Positions 13,957-20,749 of a stretch of DNA of 28,979 bases are shown piece after piece. Source of the stretch: 2-02-FULL-48-14 sp041645035. Lineage in GTDB: Bacteria; Patescibacteriota; Gracilibacteria; UBA1369; 2-02-FULL-48-14. The notes beneath the pieces are model-generated. The model was not told the origin of the DNA. It saw only the letters and a list, made by a program, of their open reading frames with translations, and made no database searches. The stretch spans positions 1 to 28,979 of the forward strand of contig JBAZQU010000013.1 in NCBI GenBank assembly GCA_041645035.1, given 5' to 3'. A program made the translations under genes and the position numbers. The stretch's first letter is position 1, and every line of letters begins with the position of its first letter.

Positions 13957-16308
13957 TTAGTCTTGATAGAATTCTTCGTAAGTCAGGTCTACGATCTTGG
14001 CGGCTTCTGCGCGTGAGAGGTCGTCGTCAGGACGGAAAGAACCGTCGCTGTAGCCCTCTACAAGGTCGAGCTCATCGGCGAGTACAACGGCCCAAGCAAA
14101 CCAGTCGTAAGTCTCCACGTCGGAGAAGTCGATGTCGTGAGAGTCGTAATCGTAGTCATCTTCACCTGCGATGCGAAGCAAGATCACGAGTGCTTCACTA
14201 CGGCTGATATCTTCGTTAGGACGGAAGTCTCCATCATCATAGCCTTCAACATATCCCTTAGTTGTAGCGTAGGTAACGTAGTCGTAATACCAAGCGCTGG
14301 AAGAAACGTCGTCGTAATGTACCCCTGAAGTTGAATAAGGATCCTTATCGGCACCCAGAAGGGCCATTTTAAGGAACTCGGCGCGACTCACGTCTGCATC
14401 AGGTCCAAAGTAATATTTGCTGTATCCCTGAACCACTTCACGGTCGAAGAGATTACAGATGTATTCTTCACCCCAGTGACCATCGATATCGGTGAAGTCT
14501 TCACAGGTATCGTCTGATGAACCAGGTCCTTCTTCGAGTTCTTCATCGTCTTCTTCACGGCAGTTGTTGTCTTCGTCGGCTTCATCAACCGCATCTGAAA
14601 CATCCACACAAGCTTCCACATCGTAGTTGTTTCCGTGGTCATCGAAGACATTGTCTCCAACGTTGATCTTGCTGGTTTCGCCTTCCTGGAAGAAGTCAGC
14701 CTCATCTCCGTCGTTCTCGTCTACTACGAGGGTGTATTCAAGGTCTCCATCCACGTAAACGTAGATTGCAATGGTTTCGCTGTCGTCCACGTCTTCATCA
14801 CCAGAATTGGTGACCTCAATGACCAAATCTTCGTCATCCATGTACATGTCTTCCATTTCAAGATCGACTCCGTCTGTTGAAGTATTACCAAGTTCGAGAG
14901 TCTTCTCGTAACAGTTGTTGTTCTCATCATCTTCATCCACGGTATCCGTGGCGTCCACGCAAACTTCTACGGTATATTCTTCATCTTCATCTGCGAGGAA
15001 GTCGTCACCAAGGTTAATAGTTTCATCCTCACCAGCATTGAGAAAGCTGCTCGAAGAGTCGTTTTCGAAATATTCATAATATTCACGGTCACCGTCCACA
15101 TATACGGAAACGTATACATTTTCGTCCTCGTCCACATCTTCATCGCCTTCATTTTGAAGAACGAACACGAAGTCACCGTCGTCCTCCCAGTCCATAGATT
15201 CCACATCGAGGTCGACTTCATCATCACCGGTGGATCCACTGCTGCTAAGCGTAAAGCTTTGAGTCACCTGAGGATCAGAATCGGAATCACGAGGGGAACT
15301 GAAAGTAGTGGTCGTAGTGGTGTAACCGGAAGCACTGATCTGGACTTTTCCAAGGTCATTAGAGATAGGAGTGATGCATCCGTATTGGCCGTTTGAAATG
15401 TAAGTACAGTTAATAGAATAACTGTCGTCGCCCATTTTTACCGTAGCGTCCGTAATAGTGCTGCCACTCGAGTTTTCAACCGTTGCGAGGTAAGCATAGT
15501 CAAGGCTTTCGCTGATAATGCTAGTAGTTTCGCTGAAATTTCCCGTAGCACTTTCTTGTACAAAACCGGGAACTTTAATGGTGTAGGTATAAGAAGTGCT
15601 GGAAGGGGTATAAAGAGCATAAGCATGGTCGCTATCAGACATGTTTTTTGCGGCATAAACGTTGACGTCTCCGGTACTAGAACTGAAATAGACATTATTA
15701 AGCGCCATTTCAACATCAGCTCCGAGTGGATTTTCAATATCAAGGTCCACATTGTAGTTCAAAATTCCCAATTGGTCGGCCTCTGCCGTGGTTGAATAGT
15801 CGGAAGTGATTCGAAGACGAGCAAAATAAAGACTTGAAGAAGCCTCTTCAACGTCGCTGTCTTCAGCGAAGTCCATATTAATGGTAGTCTTAGCCCAAGA
15901 ATCAGGACGTTCCCATTGAACGTTGAATACTCCGGTAGAGCTGTCGTTTTGAATGCTTGCCGTGGTTTCAGAAACCAAAGTAGCCCAAGAACTTCCATTC
16001 CAATACTCTATAATGTATTTACCACCGCTTGCGGCAGTGCCTACGTCAATAGTGATACCATCAAACTTTTGATCGAAACCAAAATAAAGAACTTCACCGG
16101 TGTGTTGACCAATAGTTACATCGTTTACACCGGTATCGCTCCCGTCGGTGGTTTTTTCGAAAGTATCGCTCCCGTCGTTATAAATAACAGCATCTGCGAA
16201 GGCATTGGATAGATCAATACCTGAATACGTTGTTGTGGCGTTCGCAGGAAGAGCCACATTACCGGCCAAGAGCATCGCGAGGCCTAGCAGAGAGATAAAA
16301 CGTTTCAT
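13957..16308 (-). CDS. SLH-domain surface protein with CARDB repeats
   Basis: A 783-residue secreted protein. Residues 1-24 are a signal peptide (KRFISLLGLAMLLAGNVALP then ANA as cleavage site). Residues 25-360 are Ser/Thr-rich beta-type sequence with no family I can name. Two CARDB-like adhesion repeats follow, about 366-475 and 481-590; each has an (E/D)x(N/S)xGDEDVD core and ends in D-E-D-N-N-C. From about 601 three SLH modules (for example FTDIDGHWGEEYI, and GYDDGDFRPNEDISRSEA) would anchor the protein to the wall or secondary polymer. It is strikingly acidic, especially 360-600, suggesting calcium binding or adaptation to salt (inference). An in-frame TTG at 16332 would add eight residues; ATG 16308 is preferred because it gives a normal signal peptide. 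Confidence 0.9.
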   Translation of the reverse strand: MKRFISLLGLAMLLAGNVALPANATTTYSGIDLSNAFADAVIYNDGSDTFEKTTDGSDTGVNDVTIGQHTGEVLYFGFDQKFDGITIDVGTAASGGKYIIEYWNGSSWATLVSETTASIQNDSSTGVFNVQWERPDSWAKTTINMDFAEDSDVEEASSSLYFARLRITSDYSTTAEADQLGILNYNVDLDIENPLGADVEMALNNVYFSSSTGDVNVYAAKNMSDSDHAYALYTPSSTSYTYTIKVPGFVQESATGNFSETTSIISESLDYAYLATVENSSGSTITDATVKMGDDSYSINCTYISNGQYGCITPISNDLGKVQISASGYTTTTTTFSSPRDSDSDPQVTQSFTLSSSGSTGDDEVDLDVESMDWEDDGDFVFVLQNEGDEDVDEDENVYVSVYVDGDREYYEYFENDSSSSFLNAGEDETINLGDDFLADEDEEYTVEVCVDATDTVDEDDENNNCYEKTLELGNTSTDGVDLEMEDMYMDDEDLVIEVTNSGDEDVDDSETIAIYVYVDGDLEYTLVVDENDGDEADFFQEGETSKINVGDNVFDDHGNNYDVEACVDVSDAVDEADEDNNCREEDDEELEEGPGSSDDTCEDFTDIDGHWGEEYICNLFDREVVQGYSKYYFGPDADVSRAEFLKMALLGADKDPYSTSGVHYDDVSSSAWYYDYVTYATTKGYVEGYDDGDFRPNEDISRSEALVILLRIAGEDDYDYDSHDIDFSDVETYDWFAWAVVLADELDLVEGYSDGSFRPDDDLSRAEAAKIVDLTYEEFYQD

Positions 16309-16339
16309 ATAAAGGGTTAAAAATTGAAACAAGGGATCG

Positions 16340-16367
16340 ATTCTACTACAATTTAAAATAAAAGCAA
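16340..16367 (-). promoter_or_regulatory. Promoter of the SLH protein gene
   Basis: On the minus strand TTGCTT (16367-16362) and TAGAAT (16345-16340) are separated by 16 nt. The start point would be near 16333, about 25 nt before ATG 16308 but directly at the alternative TTG 16332. Confidence 0.55.
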
Positions 16368-16403
16368 GTATTTTCTCAGTCCATTGCTATAATGCAGGAC
16401 AAA

Positions 16404-17204
16404 CTACTTTATTACAGGTTTTAAAATAAGAGCCAGAAAAAAGCAGATTATGGAAACCAAAACGATGGCACTCCCGCTGGGAGTGTCGAGTATATAAGAA
16501 AGAAAGAGCCCGGTGACAACGGAGATCTCGGCAAAGAGAATGGCCAGAACCACGGTGGAACGGAAACTGTTAGCCATTTGCAGGGCGGCCAACACGGGGA
16601 TGACCATAAGTGCTCCGATAAGCAGACCCCCTACTATTTTAAGAGAGAGTGAAACGGTGAGGGCCGCGAGGATGCCGAGACTTGTTTTTATTAAATTGGT
16701 GCGGAGGCCGGAGGCTTCGGCGAGTTCTTCATTAAAGGCCAAAGTTACGAGAGGCCACCAGAATAGAATAACTCCTACGAAAGTGGTAACGGTTAATAGC
16801 GCCAGGAAAAAAAGGTCTTGATGGTTTACCGTAGTGATACTTCCGAATAAATAAGTTTCAAAAGAAAGGGAAGTGTGGGAGAGGCTGATGAGAGTGACAG
16901 CGACGGCGAGTCCTCCGGAAAGGAAGAGCGCCTGCACGGCTTCAATACTCAGACGTCCTCGTGTTACGATTTTCTCGATTCCTGTGGCGGCTAAGATGCT
17001 CACAAATAAGGCGCCGAGTAGAGGAGAGATGCCGGCTATCACGCCTACTCCTACTCCTGCGAGTGCGGTGTGGGAAAGCGTATCGGTGAGCATGCTGGAG
17101 CGGCGAGCCACCAAAAAAGTTCCAAGCAGCGGAGCCGAGGCGCCGATGAGTACGCCGGCCATTAGGGCGCGGGTCATGAAACTGTAATCGAAGAAATCAA
17201 ACAT
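16404..17204 (-). CDS. Zinc/manganese-type ABC transporter permease
   Basis: A 266-residue membrane protein of the ABC-3 (ZnuB/MntB) family with about 7-8 hydrophobic helices. The N-terminal LMAGVLIGASAPLLGTFLVA and the adjacent RRSSMLTDTLSHTALAGVGV are the family hallmark. It forms the channel half of a metal importer with the ATPase encoded just upstream, whose 3' end it overlaps by 8 nt. Zn2+ versus Mn2+ (or Fe2+) cannot be decided from sequence. No substrate-binding lipoprotein gene is in the operon or elsewhere in this window. Confidence 0.92.
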   Translation of the reverse strand: MFDFFDYSFMTRALMAGVLIGASAPLLGTFLVARRSSMLTDTLSHTALAGVGVGVIAGISPLLGALFVSILAATGIEKIVTRGRLSIEAVQALFLSGGLAVAVTLISLSHTSLSFETYLFGSITTVNHQDLFFLALLTVTTFVGVILFWWPLVTLAFNEELAEASGLRTNLIKTSLGILAALTVSLSLKIVGGLLIGALMVIPVLAALQMANSFRSTVVLAILFAEISVVTGLFLSYILDTPSGSAIVLVSIICFFLALILKPVIK

Positions 17205-17958
17205 GGTGCGCGCGGTGTTTTATAGGCTTAAATTCTTCGCCAAAAGTTTTATCCCACATGTTGTGAGTACTAAGTTCAGCCGGTTTACAACTGGCGTGCA
17301 ATTGGTGGTTGAGGCAAAGCACTCGGGAAGCTTGAGCGGTAACCATTTCCAAATCGTGGGTTACCATAATGATAGTTAATTTTTTCTTTTTATTAAGCTT
17401 GGAAAGCGTTTCGTAAAAGTTTTTTTGAGAGGGAAGGTCCACGGCACTAAGCGGCTCATCCAAAAAAAGAATAGAGGGATTGCTAACCATTGCCCTGGCG
17501 ATTACTACGCGTTGGCGTTGACCGCCGGATAAATCGGAGAACATGTTTTTTTTAAGACTGCCGGCCGATACCATTTCCAGTGCTTCGTCGATGGCCAGTT
17601 TTTCTTCCTTTCTCAGCGGTCCGAATGAATGGCGACTCACGAGGCCGGTAGCCACCACTTCTTCCACGTTCATAGCAAAATTGAAACTGTTGGTGGTGGT
17701 GAAGTGCTGCGGCACATAACCGATACACTTTTTAGCGGCGAGACTGTGGGCCCTCCTCCCTTTCACATGAATTTCGCCTTTGCTGAGTACGAGTAAACCA
17801 AGCATGGCACGGAGAAGTGTAGTTTTTCCCCCACCGTTCGGGCCCACGATCCCTACATATTCGCCGGGTTGAATAGTGAAACTAATGTCTTCAAGAATAC
17901 GATGCTTACCCAGCATCACGCTCACGTTGTCCGCTTCTAATATTGGGTTTACTTTCAT
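17197..17958 (-). CDS. Zinc/manganese-type ABC transporter ATPase
   Basis: A 253-residue cytoplasmic ATPase that powers the neighbouring permease. Walker A GPNGGGKTT (39-47), Q-loop YVPQ (81-84), signature LSGGQ (143-147), Walker B ILFLDEP (163-169) with Glu168, and H-loop His201 are all intact. Sequence and size fit the ZnuC/MntA family. Its start overlaps the stop of the Fur-family gene by 4 nt, and its end overlaps the permease start, giving a tightly coupled regulator-ATPase-permease operon. The C-terminus is His-containing (HRAHHV). Confidence 0.93.
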   Translation of the reverse strand: MKVNPILEADNVSVMLGKHRILEDISFTIQPGEYVGIVGPNGGGKTTLLRAMLGLLVLSKGEIHVKGRRAHSLAAKKCIGYVPQHFTTTNSFNFAMNVEEVVATGLVSRHSFGPLRKEEKLAIDEALEMVSAGSLKKNMFSDLSGGQRQRVVIARAMVSNPSILFLDEPLSAVDLPSQKNFYETLSKLNKKKKLTIIMVTHDLEMVTAQASRVLCLNHQLHASCKPAELSTHNMWDKTFGEEFKPIKHRAHHV

Positions 17959-18389
17959 TGGCAGGAAGCACAGAGGCCATAAAGATTTAAATGGTGGTCT
18001 TTGGAAAGATGCCCTTTTCTTTTTAGACTCTTACCGATTTTTATTATTGTCCGCTCAAGCTGCTCGTTTTGAAAATCAAAAACTTCTTTACACACTTCAC
18101 AAATAAAATGATGATGATGCCCGCCTTTCTTTTTAAGCTCATAAGTGCGGAGGTCTTGAAAAAGTTGCGTCTCTTCCACCACGTTCACGTTCGCTAGCGT
18201 CTCCAGCTCACGATACAAAGAAGTTTTATTTGGATTTAATTTCATTTTTTTGAGGCGAGCTTGAATGTCGGGGATGGAAAGGGGTCCGTTTCCTTTTCCC
18301 AAAATCTTTAAAATACCCTGTTTCAGAGGGGTGACACGAAGGCCAAGTTCGCGGAGGGAAGAAAGAAGATCAGTAGTTTTCATAACCAT
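17955..18389 (-). CDS. Fur-family metalloregulator (Zur-like)
   Basis: A 144-residue Fur-family repressor. The N-terminal winged helix spans about 5-82 (GLRVTPLKQGILKIL, then PNKTSLYRELETLA as recognition helix). The dimerisation domain holds the four-His run 91-94 leading into CEVC (Cys97, Cys100), and the C-terminal CASC (Cys140, Cys143); these two CxxC pairs make the structural zinc site. Because it is the first gene of an ABC-3 metal import operon, it most likely represses that operon when metal is sufficient (Zur or Mn-type role, inferred). A second ATG two codons in (18383) is a possible alternative start. A perfect dyad overlaps its promoter. Confidence 0.92.
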   Translation of the reverse strand: MVMKTTDLLSSLRELGLRVTPLKQGILKILGKGNGPLSIPDIQARLKKMKLNPNKTSLYRELETLANVNVVEETQLFQDLRTYELKKKGGHHHHFICEVCKEVFDFQNEQLERTIIKIGKSLKRKGHLSKDHHLNLYGLCASCQ

Positions 18390-18393
18390 TCGT

Positions 18394-18439
18394 TAATGCA
18401 ACTTGGTTGCATTATGAAGTCTTTTGATGTCCGGAGCAA
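18394..18439 (-). promoter_or_regulatory. Promoter and probable Fur-family operator
   Basis: The perfect inverted repeat TAATGCAAC-TTG-GTTGCATTA occupies 18394-18414, ending 4 nt before the regulator's ATG. On the minus strand TTGCTC (18439-18434) and CATAAT (18416-18411) are 17 nt apart, so the dyad overlaps the -10 box and the start point. A bound dimer would shut the operon off, the layout expected for an autoregulated Fur/Zur operon. The 9-3-9 geometry is close to, but not the same as, the classical Fur and Zur boxes I know. Confidence 0.8.
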
Positions 18440-18443
18440 GTTT

Positions 18444-19073
18444 TTATAAAGTTTCCGGCTCACCGCCTATGTAATCCGGTTTTAAAATGTACACGTCGAG
18501 AAGGGCTTTATAAGTAGCGAGCCATTCGCGAGTTTCATAGTAATCGGTGAACACATAGGGCTGGCGATCTGCAATAACGCCGATACTCTCCACGCCGAGT
18601 GTATTGCAAGTAAATAGAGCGCGGGGGAGGTGAAATTTTTGAGTTACGAGTATGGCTTGCTCGATATTCCAAATTTCTTTTGCGCGAATACAGCTATCGT
18701 AAGTGCGGGCACCGGCAAAATCCTGAGCGATGACATCCTCCGGGATACCCCAGTTTATTAGGAAGTCGGTCATGGCGGCGGGTTCGTTGTAGTACTCGTC
18801 GGTTATGTTATCACCGGTTACCAGGATTCTTTCCACAGTACCGTTGTTGTAAAGTCCCGCCGCCGTGATAAGTCGGTCTGTGAGGGCATCCGAAGGGTGC
18901 CCGTTCGCATTTAGCCCTGCGCCAAAAATAATTGCCACGGGCGCCGGCGGAATGTACTGTTCCGCGCTGTACATTTTTCTCGCCTCAATGGTTTGAATGA
19001 AGGCCGGGAAAAATCCGGCGCCTACGACGGCTAGAATGAGTCCGAGCAGTAGATAACGTTTCTTTATTCTCAC
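18444..19073 (-). CDS. YdcF/SanA-like DUF218 membrane-anchored protein
   Basis: A 209-residue protein with an N-terminal signal anchor (KKRYLLLGLILAVVGAGFFP) and a DUF218 domain: VAIIFGAGL, SDALTDRLITAAGLYN, ILVTGD, a central TYDSCIRAKEIW and FHLPRA. SanA and YdcF homologues sit at the inner membrane and affect envelope permeability; the reaction is unknown. It starts with GTG at 19073. A TAAGAT box (19085-19080) lies 6 nt before it, which could be a -10 element for a leaderless message, but no good -35 is seen. It is upstream of and on the same strand as the Fur-family gene, which has its own promoter. Confidence 0.88.
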   Translation of the reverse strand: MRIKKRYLLLGLILAVVGAGFFPAFIQTIEARKMYSAEQYIPPAPVAIIFGAGLNANGHPSDALTDRLITAAGLYNNGTVERILVTGDNITDEYYNEPAAMTDFLINWGIPEDVIAQDFAGARTYDSCIRAKEIWNIEQAILVTQKFHLPRALFTCNTLGVESIGVIADRQPYVFTDYYETREWLATYKALLDVYILKPDYIGGEPETL

Positions 19074-19384
19074 GGACTCATCTTAGCATATTTATTATTC
19101 CTCATCGAAATAGTTCCATGGATTTTTTCATCATACTGTTTGCATGTGGGTCCGTTTTAGCACGTCGAATGAGACTCATTGTTTATAAAGATCACTTTTT
19201 AAATTGTTTACTGCAAGTTTCTAAAAAATAGAGTAGCACGATTTTTGATTTATTTACATGCGCATCTTATCCATAAAATATTTTTTCATTTGCGAGAGGG
19301 ATTTTGGAAAAGAGTTCTTGTCGAGTTCTGTGAAAAAGAGGACATTTTTTGTAGTTCTTTTTTTACTCCATAACCCACTACGCC
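19074..19384. other. 311-nt AT-rich intergenic region with candidate promoters
   Basis: No convincing gene on either strand. The right part holds promoter-like pairs reading toward the Lys/Ala-rich ORF, the best being TTTACA (19253-19258) and TAAAAT (19274-19279), 15 nt apart, with a long 5' leader of about 100 nt. Many A/T tracts are present. Confidence 0.4.
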
Positions 19385-19492
19385 ATGCCAGTAAAAAAGA
19401 AAGCAAAGAAATCAGCACCTAAGAAAAAGGTTGCTAAAAAATCAGCTAAGCGAAAGGCTCCCGCAAAGAGGAAGGCAGCAAAACGACGTTAA
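19385..19492 (+). CDS. 35-residue Lys/Ala-rich histone H1-like protein
   Basis: An ATG-to-TAA frame encoding 35 residues, of which more than half are Lys or Arg and most of the rest Ala or Pro: it begins MPVKKKAKKSAPKKK and continues with KSAKRKAPAKRKAAKRR. This composition matches the KAAK/PAKK-type tails of bacterial histone H1-like proteins (HctB, AlgP-like), so it probably binds nucleic acid and may compact DNA or associate with ribosomes. It is followed within 20 nt by a terminator, so it is a complete, separate transcription unit. Evidence for expression is indirect: composition, an own terminator and an AT-rich upstream region. Confidence 0.75.
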   Translation: MPVKKKAKKSAPKKKVAKKSAKRKAPAKRKAAKRR

Positions 19493-19505
19493 AGCCCTCT
19501 CTACG

Positions 19506-19540
19506 CCAAAACTCCATCCGTAAAAAGGGTGGAGTTTTTT
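19506..19540. terminator. Intrinsic terminator (possibly bidirectional)
   Basis: AAAACTCCA (19508-19516) pairs with TGGAGTTTT (19530-19538), followed by a T-run to 19540. It lies between the Lys/Ala-rich gene and the convergent lipoprotein gene and could serve both. Confidence 0.85.
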
Positions 19541-19541
19541 G

Positions 19542-20009
19542 TTATTCTAATTTGAGTGGGAAATAATAGTGTGCAAGCCCTTCGTTAACAAAATCCACCT
19601 TTATATTTAATGCAATTTCCGTTTCATCTGTCGGGAAAGGTTCTTCAAATAAAAAAGTATGATCATCAATGACGGTGTAAGGCAATTCACGATGAGTGGC
19701 TTCACCGTTTTTATTGTAAGTTTTTATGCTGAGACTGCTAATCTCATCTGTGAAAGTGACCGTGAAAGTTAGATCGGTCCCGTTTATATAAGGAGTGTAG
19801 GTGAGGGCGGAAAAATCGATAGGTTCTTTATCAAAACACACGATGTCCGTGCAATAACTCCATGGGAAACCTGCAATTTGAGTTCCGTCTTCTAATGTAA
19901 GGCTCACCGTTGGGCGTACATTCAATTCATTTTGCAAATCCACGTGCAGACTGTCGTCCGCACACCCATTCATCAGCAGAAGCAGCAAAATCGTAAGCAG
20001 TTTCTTCAT
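19542..20009 (-). CDS. Small lipoprotein of unknown function
   Basis: A 155-residue protein with a type II signal peptide: MKKLLTILLLLLMNGC, lipobox LMNGC with Cys16 as the acylated residue. The mature part (about 139 residues) is predicted beta-rich from alternating hydrophobic residues, with two Cys in YCTDIVC. No family recognised. The gene is monocistronic and convergent with the Lys/Ala-rich gene. Confidence 0.75.
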   Translation of the reverse strand: MKKLLTILLLLLMNGCADDSLHVDLQNELNVRPTVSLTLEDGTQIAGFPWSYCTDIVCFDKEPIDFSALTYTPYINGTDLTFTVTFTDEISSLSIKTYNKNGEATHRELPYTVIDDHTFLFEEPFPTDETEIALNIKVDFVNEGLAHYYFPLKLE

Positions 20010-20100
20010 ATCGCTTGATCAAAAAGATTAAGATCTTCTGGAAATATAGTCTTTCAAATTATGAATTTCAACAAAAGCATGTAAGCGCTAGAATGCATGC

Positions 20101-20359
20101 ATGAAAATTACTCGCCTCGTTTCCTTCATTCTTCATCCACAGTTCGTTTTCCCGGTGGTTTTGTTTTTGCCTTTTTTGAAAGGGGAGGTGATCCCGGATT
20201 ATTTTGCCGTACTTGCCATTAGTTTTATATTTTCAAGTGTCGGTGTGGATTTTCCTTTTGGTCCCACTCATTGCGGTTTCGAGACTGATTTTAAAAAGAC
20301 ACCAAATATCGGAGGTACTTTTAGGAGTGGGGATTCCGTTGTTTTTTCTGCTAGTTTAA
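20101..20359 (+). pseudogene. Broken PAP2-type phosphatase gene (frameshift and internal deletion)
   Basis: The first ~45 codons from ATG 20101 read as the start of a membrane protein (MKITRLVSFILHPQFVFPVV, then YFAVLAISFIF). The frame then continues in soluble-looking, unconvincing sequence, whereas the +1 frame from about 20222 to the TAA at 20357-20359 reads QVSVWIFLLVPLIAVSRLIL followed by KRHQISEVLLGVGIP. The SRLILKRHQISEVLLG piece resembles PAP2 motif 3 (SR-x5-H-x3-D/E-V-x2-G). Motifs 1 and 2 (K-x6-RP and PSGH) are missing. So this is probably a PAP2-like gene that lost its middle and its frame. A TAGAAT box lies 6 nt before the ATG. A sequencing error alone would not restore motifs 1 and 2. 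Confidence 0.6.
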
Positions 20360-20374
20360 AAAAAGTAGGTTCCA

Positions 20375-20403
20375 TTTACTTTGAGTCCATTTTATTGTAT
20401 TCT
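20375..20403 (+). promoter_or_regulatory. Promoter of the copper block, probably leaderless
   Basis: TTTACT (20375-20380) and TATTCT (20398-20403) are 17 nt apart, just after an A-rich tract. The -10 box ends 6 nt before ATG 20410, so the transcript would start at or next to the start codon. Confidence 0.5.
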
Positions 20404-20409
20404 TCCCAC

Positions 20410-20709
20410 ATGAAATGGCTCAGCACATTCATTGTGGTCCTTCTCACTTTTGGCGTCTTTTGTCCGATGACGTTGGATTTGCACCATGCTTCGGAGAATG
20501 CAGGCGAACCGCAATGCGAAGTTTCCGATTGTTTCGTACACGTTGACGGACAAGAACCTCTGTTGGCTTTGGATATGCAGACATTTATTCCGATGCCGAT
20601 TTTCGAATGGTTGTTAAATGAAGAAGTACCTCATGACACCAATTTATTATCCGACAGTTCGCCGCCGGTGAAAATTGCTTCCACCAAGACCATTGTGCTA
20701 CGACTTTAG
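20410..20709 (+). CDS. Small secreted Cys/His-containing protein heading the copper operon
   Basis: A 99-residue protein from ATG 20410: signal peptide MKWLSTFIVVLLTFGVFC, then a segment with CPMTLDLHHASENAGEPQC and EVSDCFVHVDG, a cluster of Cys, Met and His suited to soft-metal binding. The frame is open upstream to 20101, but that part belongs to a decayed gene; the new start has its own promoter and a proper signal peptide. Its place directly before three copper genes suggests a periplasm-side or surface copper-binding or sensing protein (inference). The C-terminal half has no recognised motif. Confidence 0.65.
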   Translation: MKWLSTFIVVLLTFGVFCPMTLDLHHASENAGEPQCEVSDCFVHVDGQEPLLALDMQTFIPMPIFEWLLNEEVPHDTNLLSDSSPPVKIASTKTIVLRL

Positions 20710-20745
20710 AAAGAGATAAGAATTTTTATTCTTAATTCTCTTTCT
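20708..20745 (+). promoter_or_regulatory. Strong hairpin directly before the HMA-UreH gene start
   Basis: AGAAAGAGATAAGAAT (20708-20723) pairs with the stretch 20728-20745 over 16 bp, with a 2-nt bulge and a TTTT loop. It begins at the stop codon of the preceding gene and ends 4 nt before the ATG at 20750. No T-run follows, so it is more likely an RNA element controlling translation or mRNA processing than a terminator. Confidence 0.65.
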
Positions 20746-20749
20746 TAAT

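Noticed and set aside
16388..16393. A perfect TATAAT on the plus strand
   Set aside because: No -35 box lies at suitable spacing and no rightward gene follows; the neighbours on both sides are leftward.
18106..18120. A four-histidine run in the Fur-family gene as a cloning tag artefact
   Set aside because: His clusters at this place (HHHHFICEVC) are normal in the Fur family and form part of the metal site.
20101..20709. A single 202-residue protein
   Set aside because: The middle part reads as out-of-frame membrane protein sequence, the +1 frame carries the PAP2-like motif, and a fresh signal peptide and promoter start at 20410.
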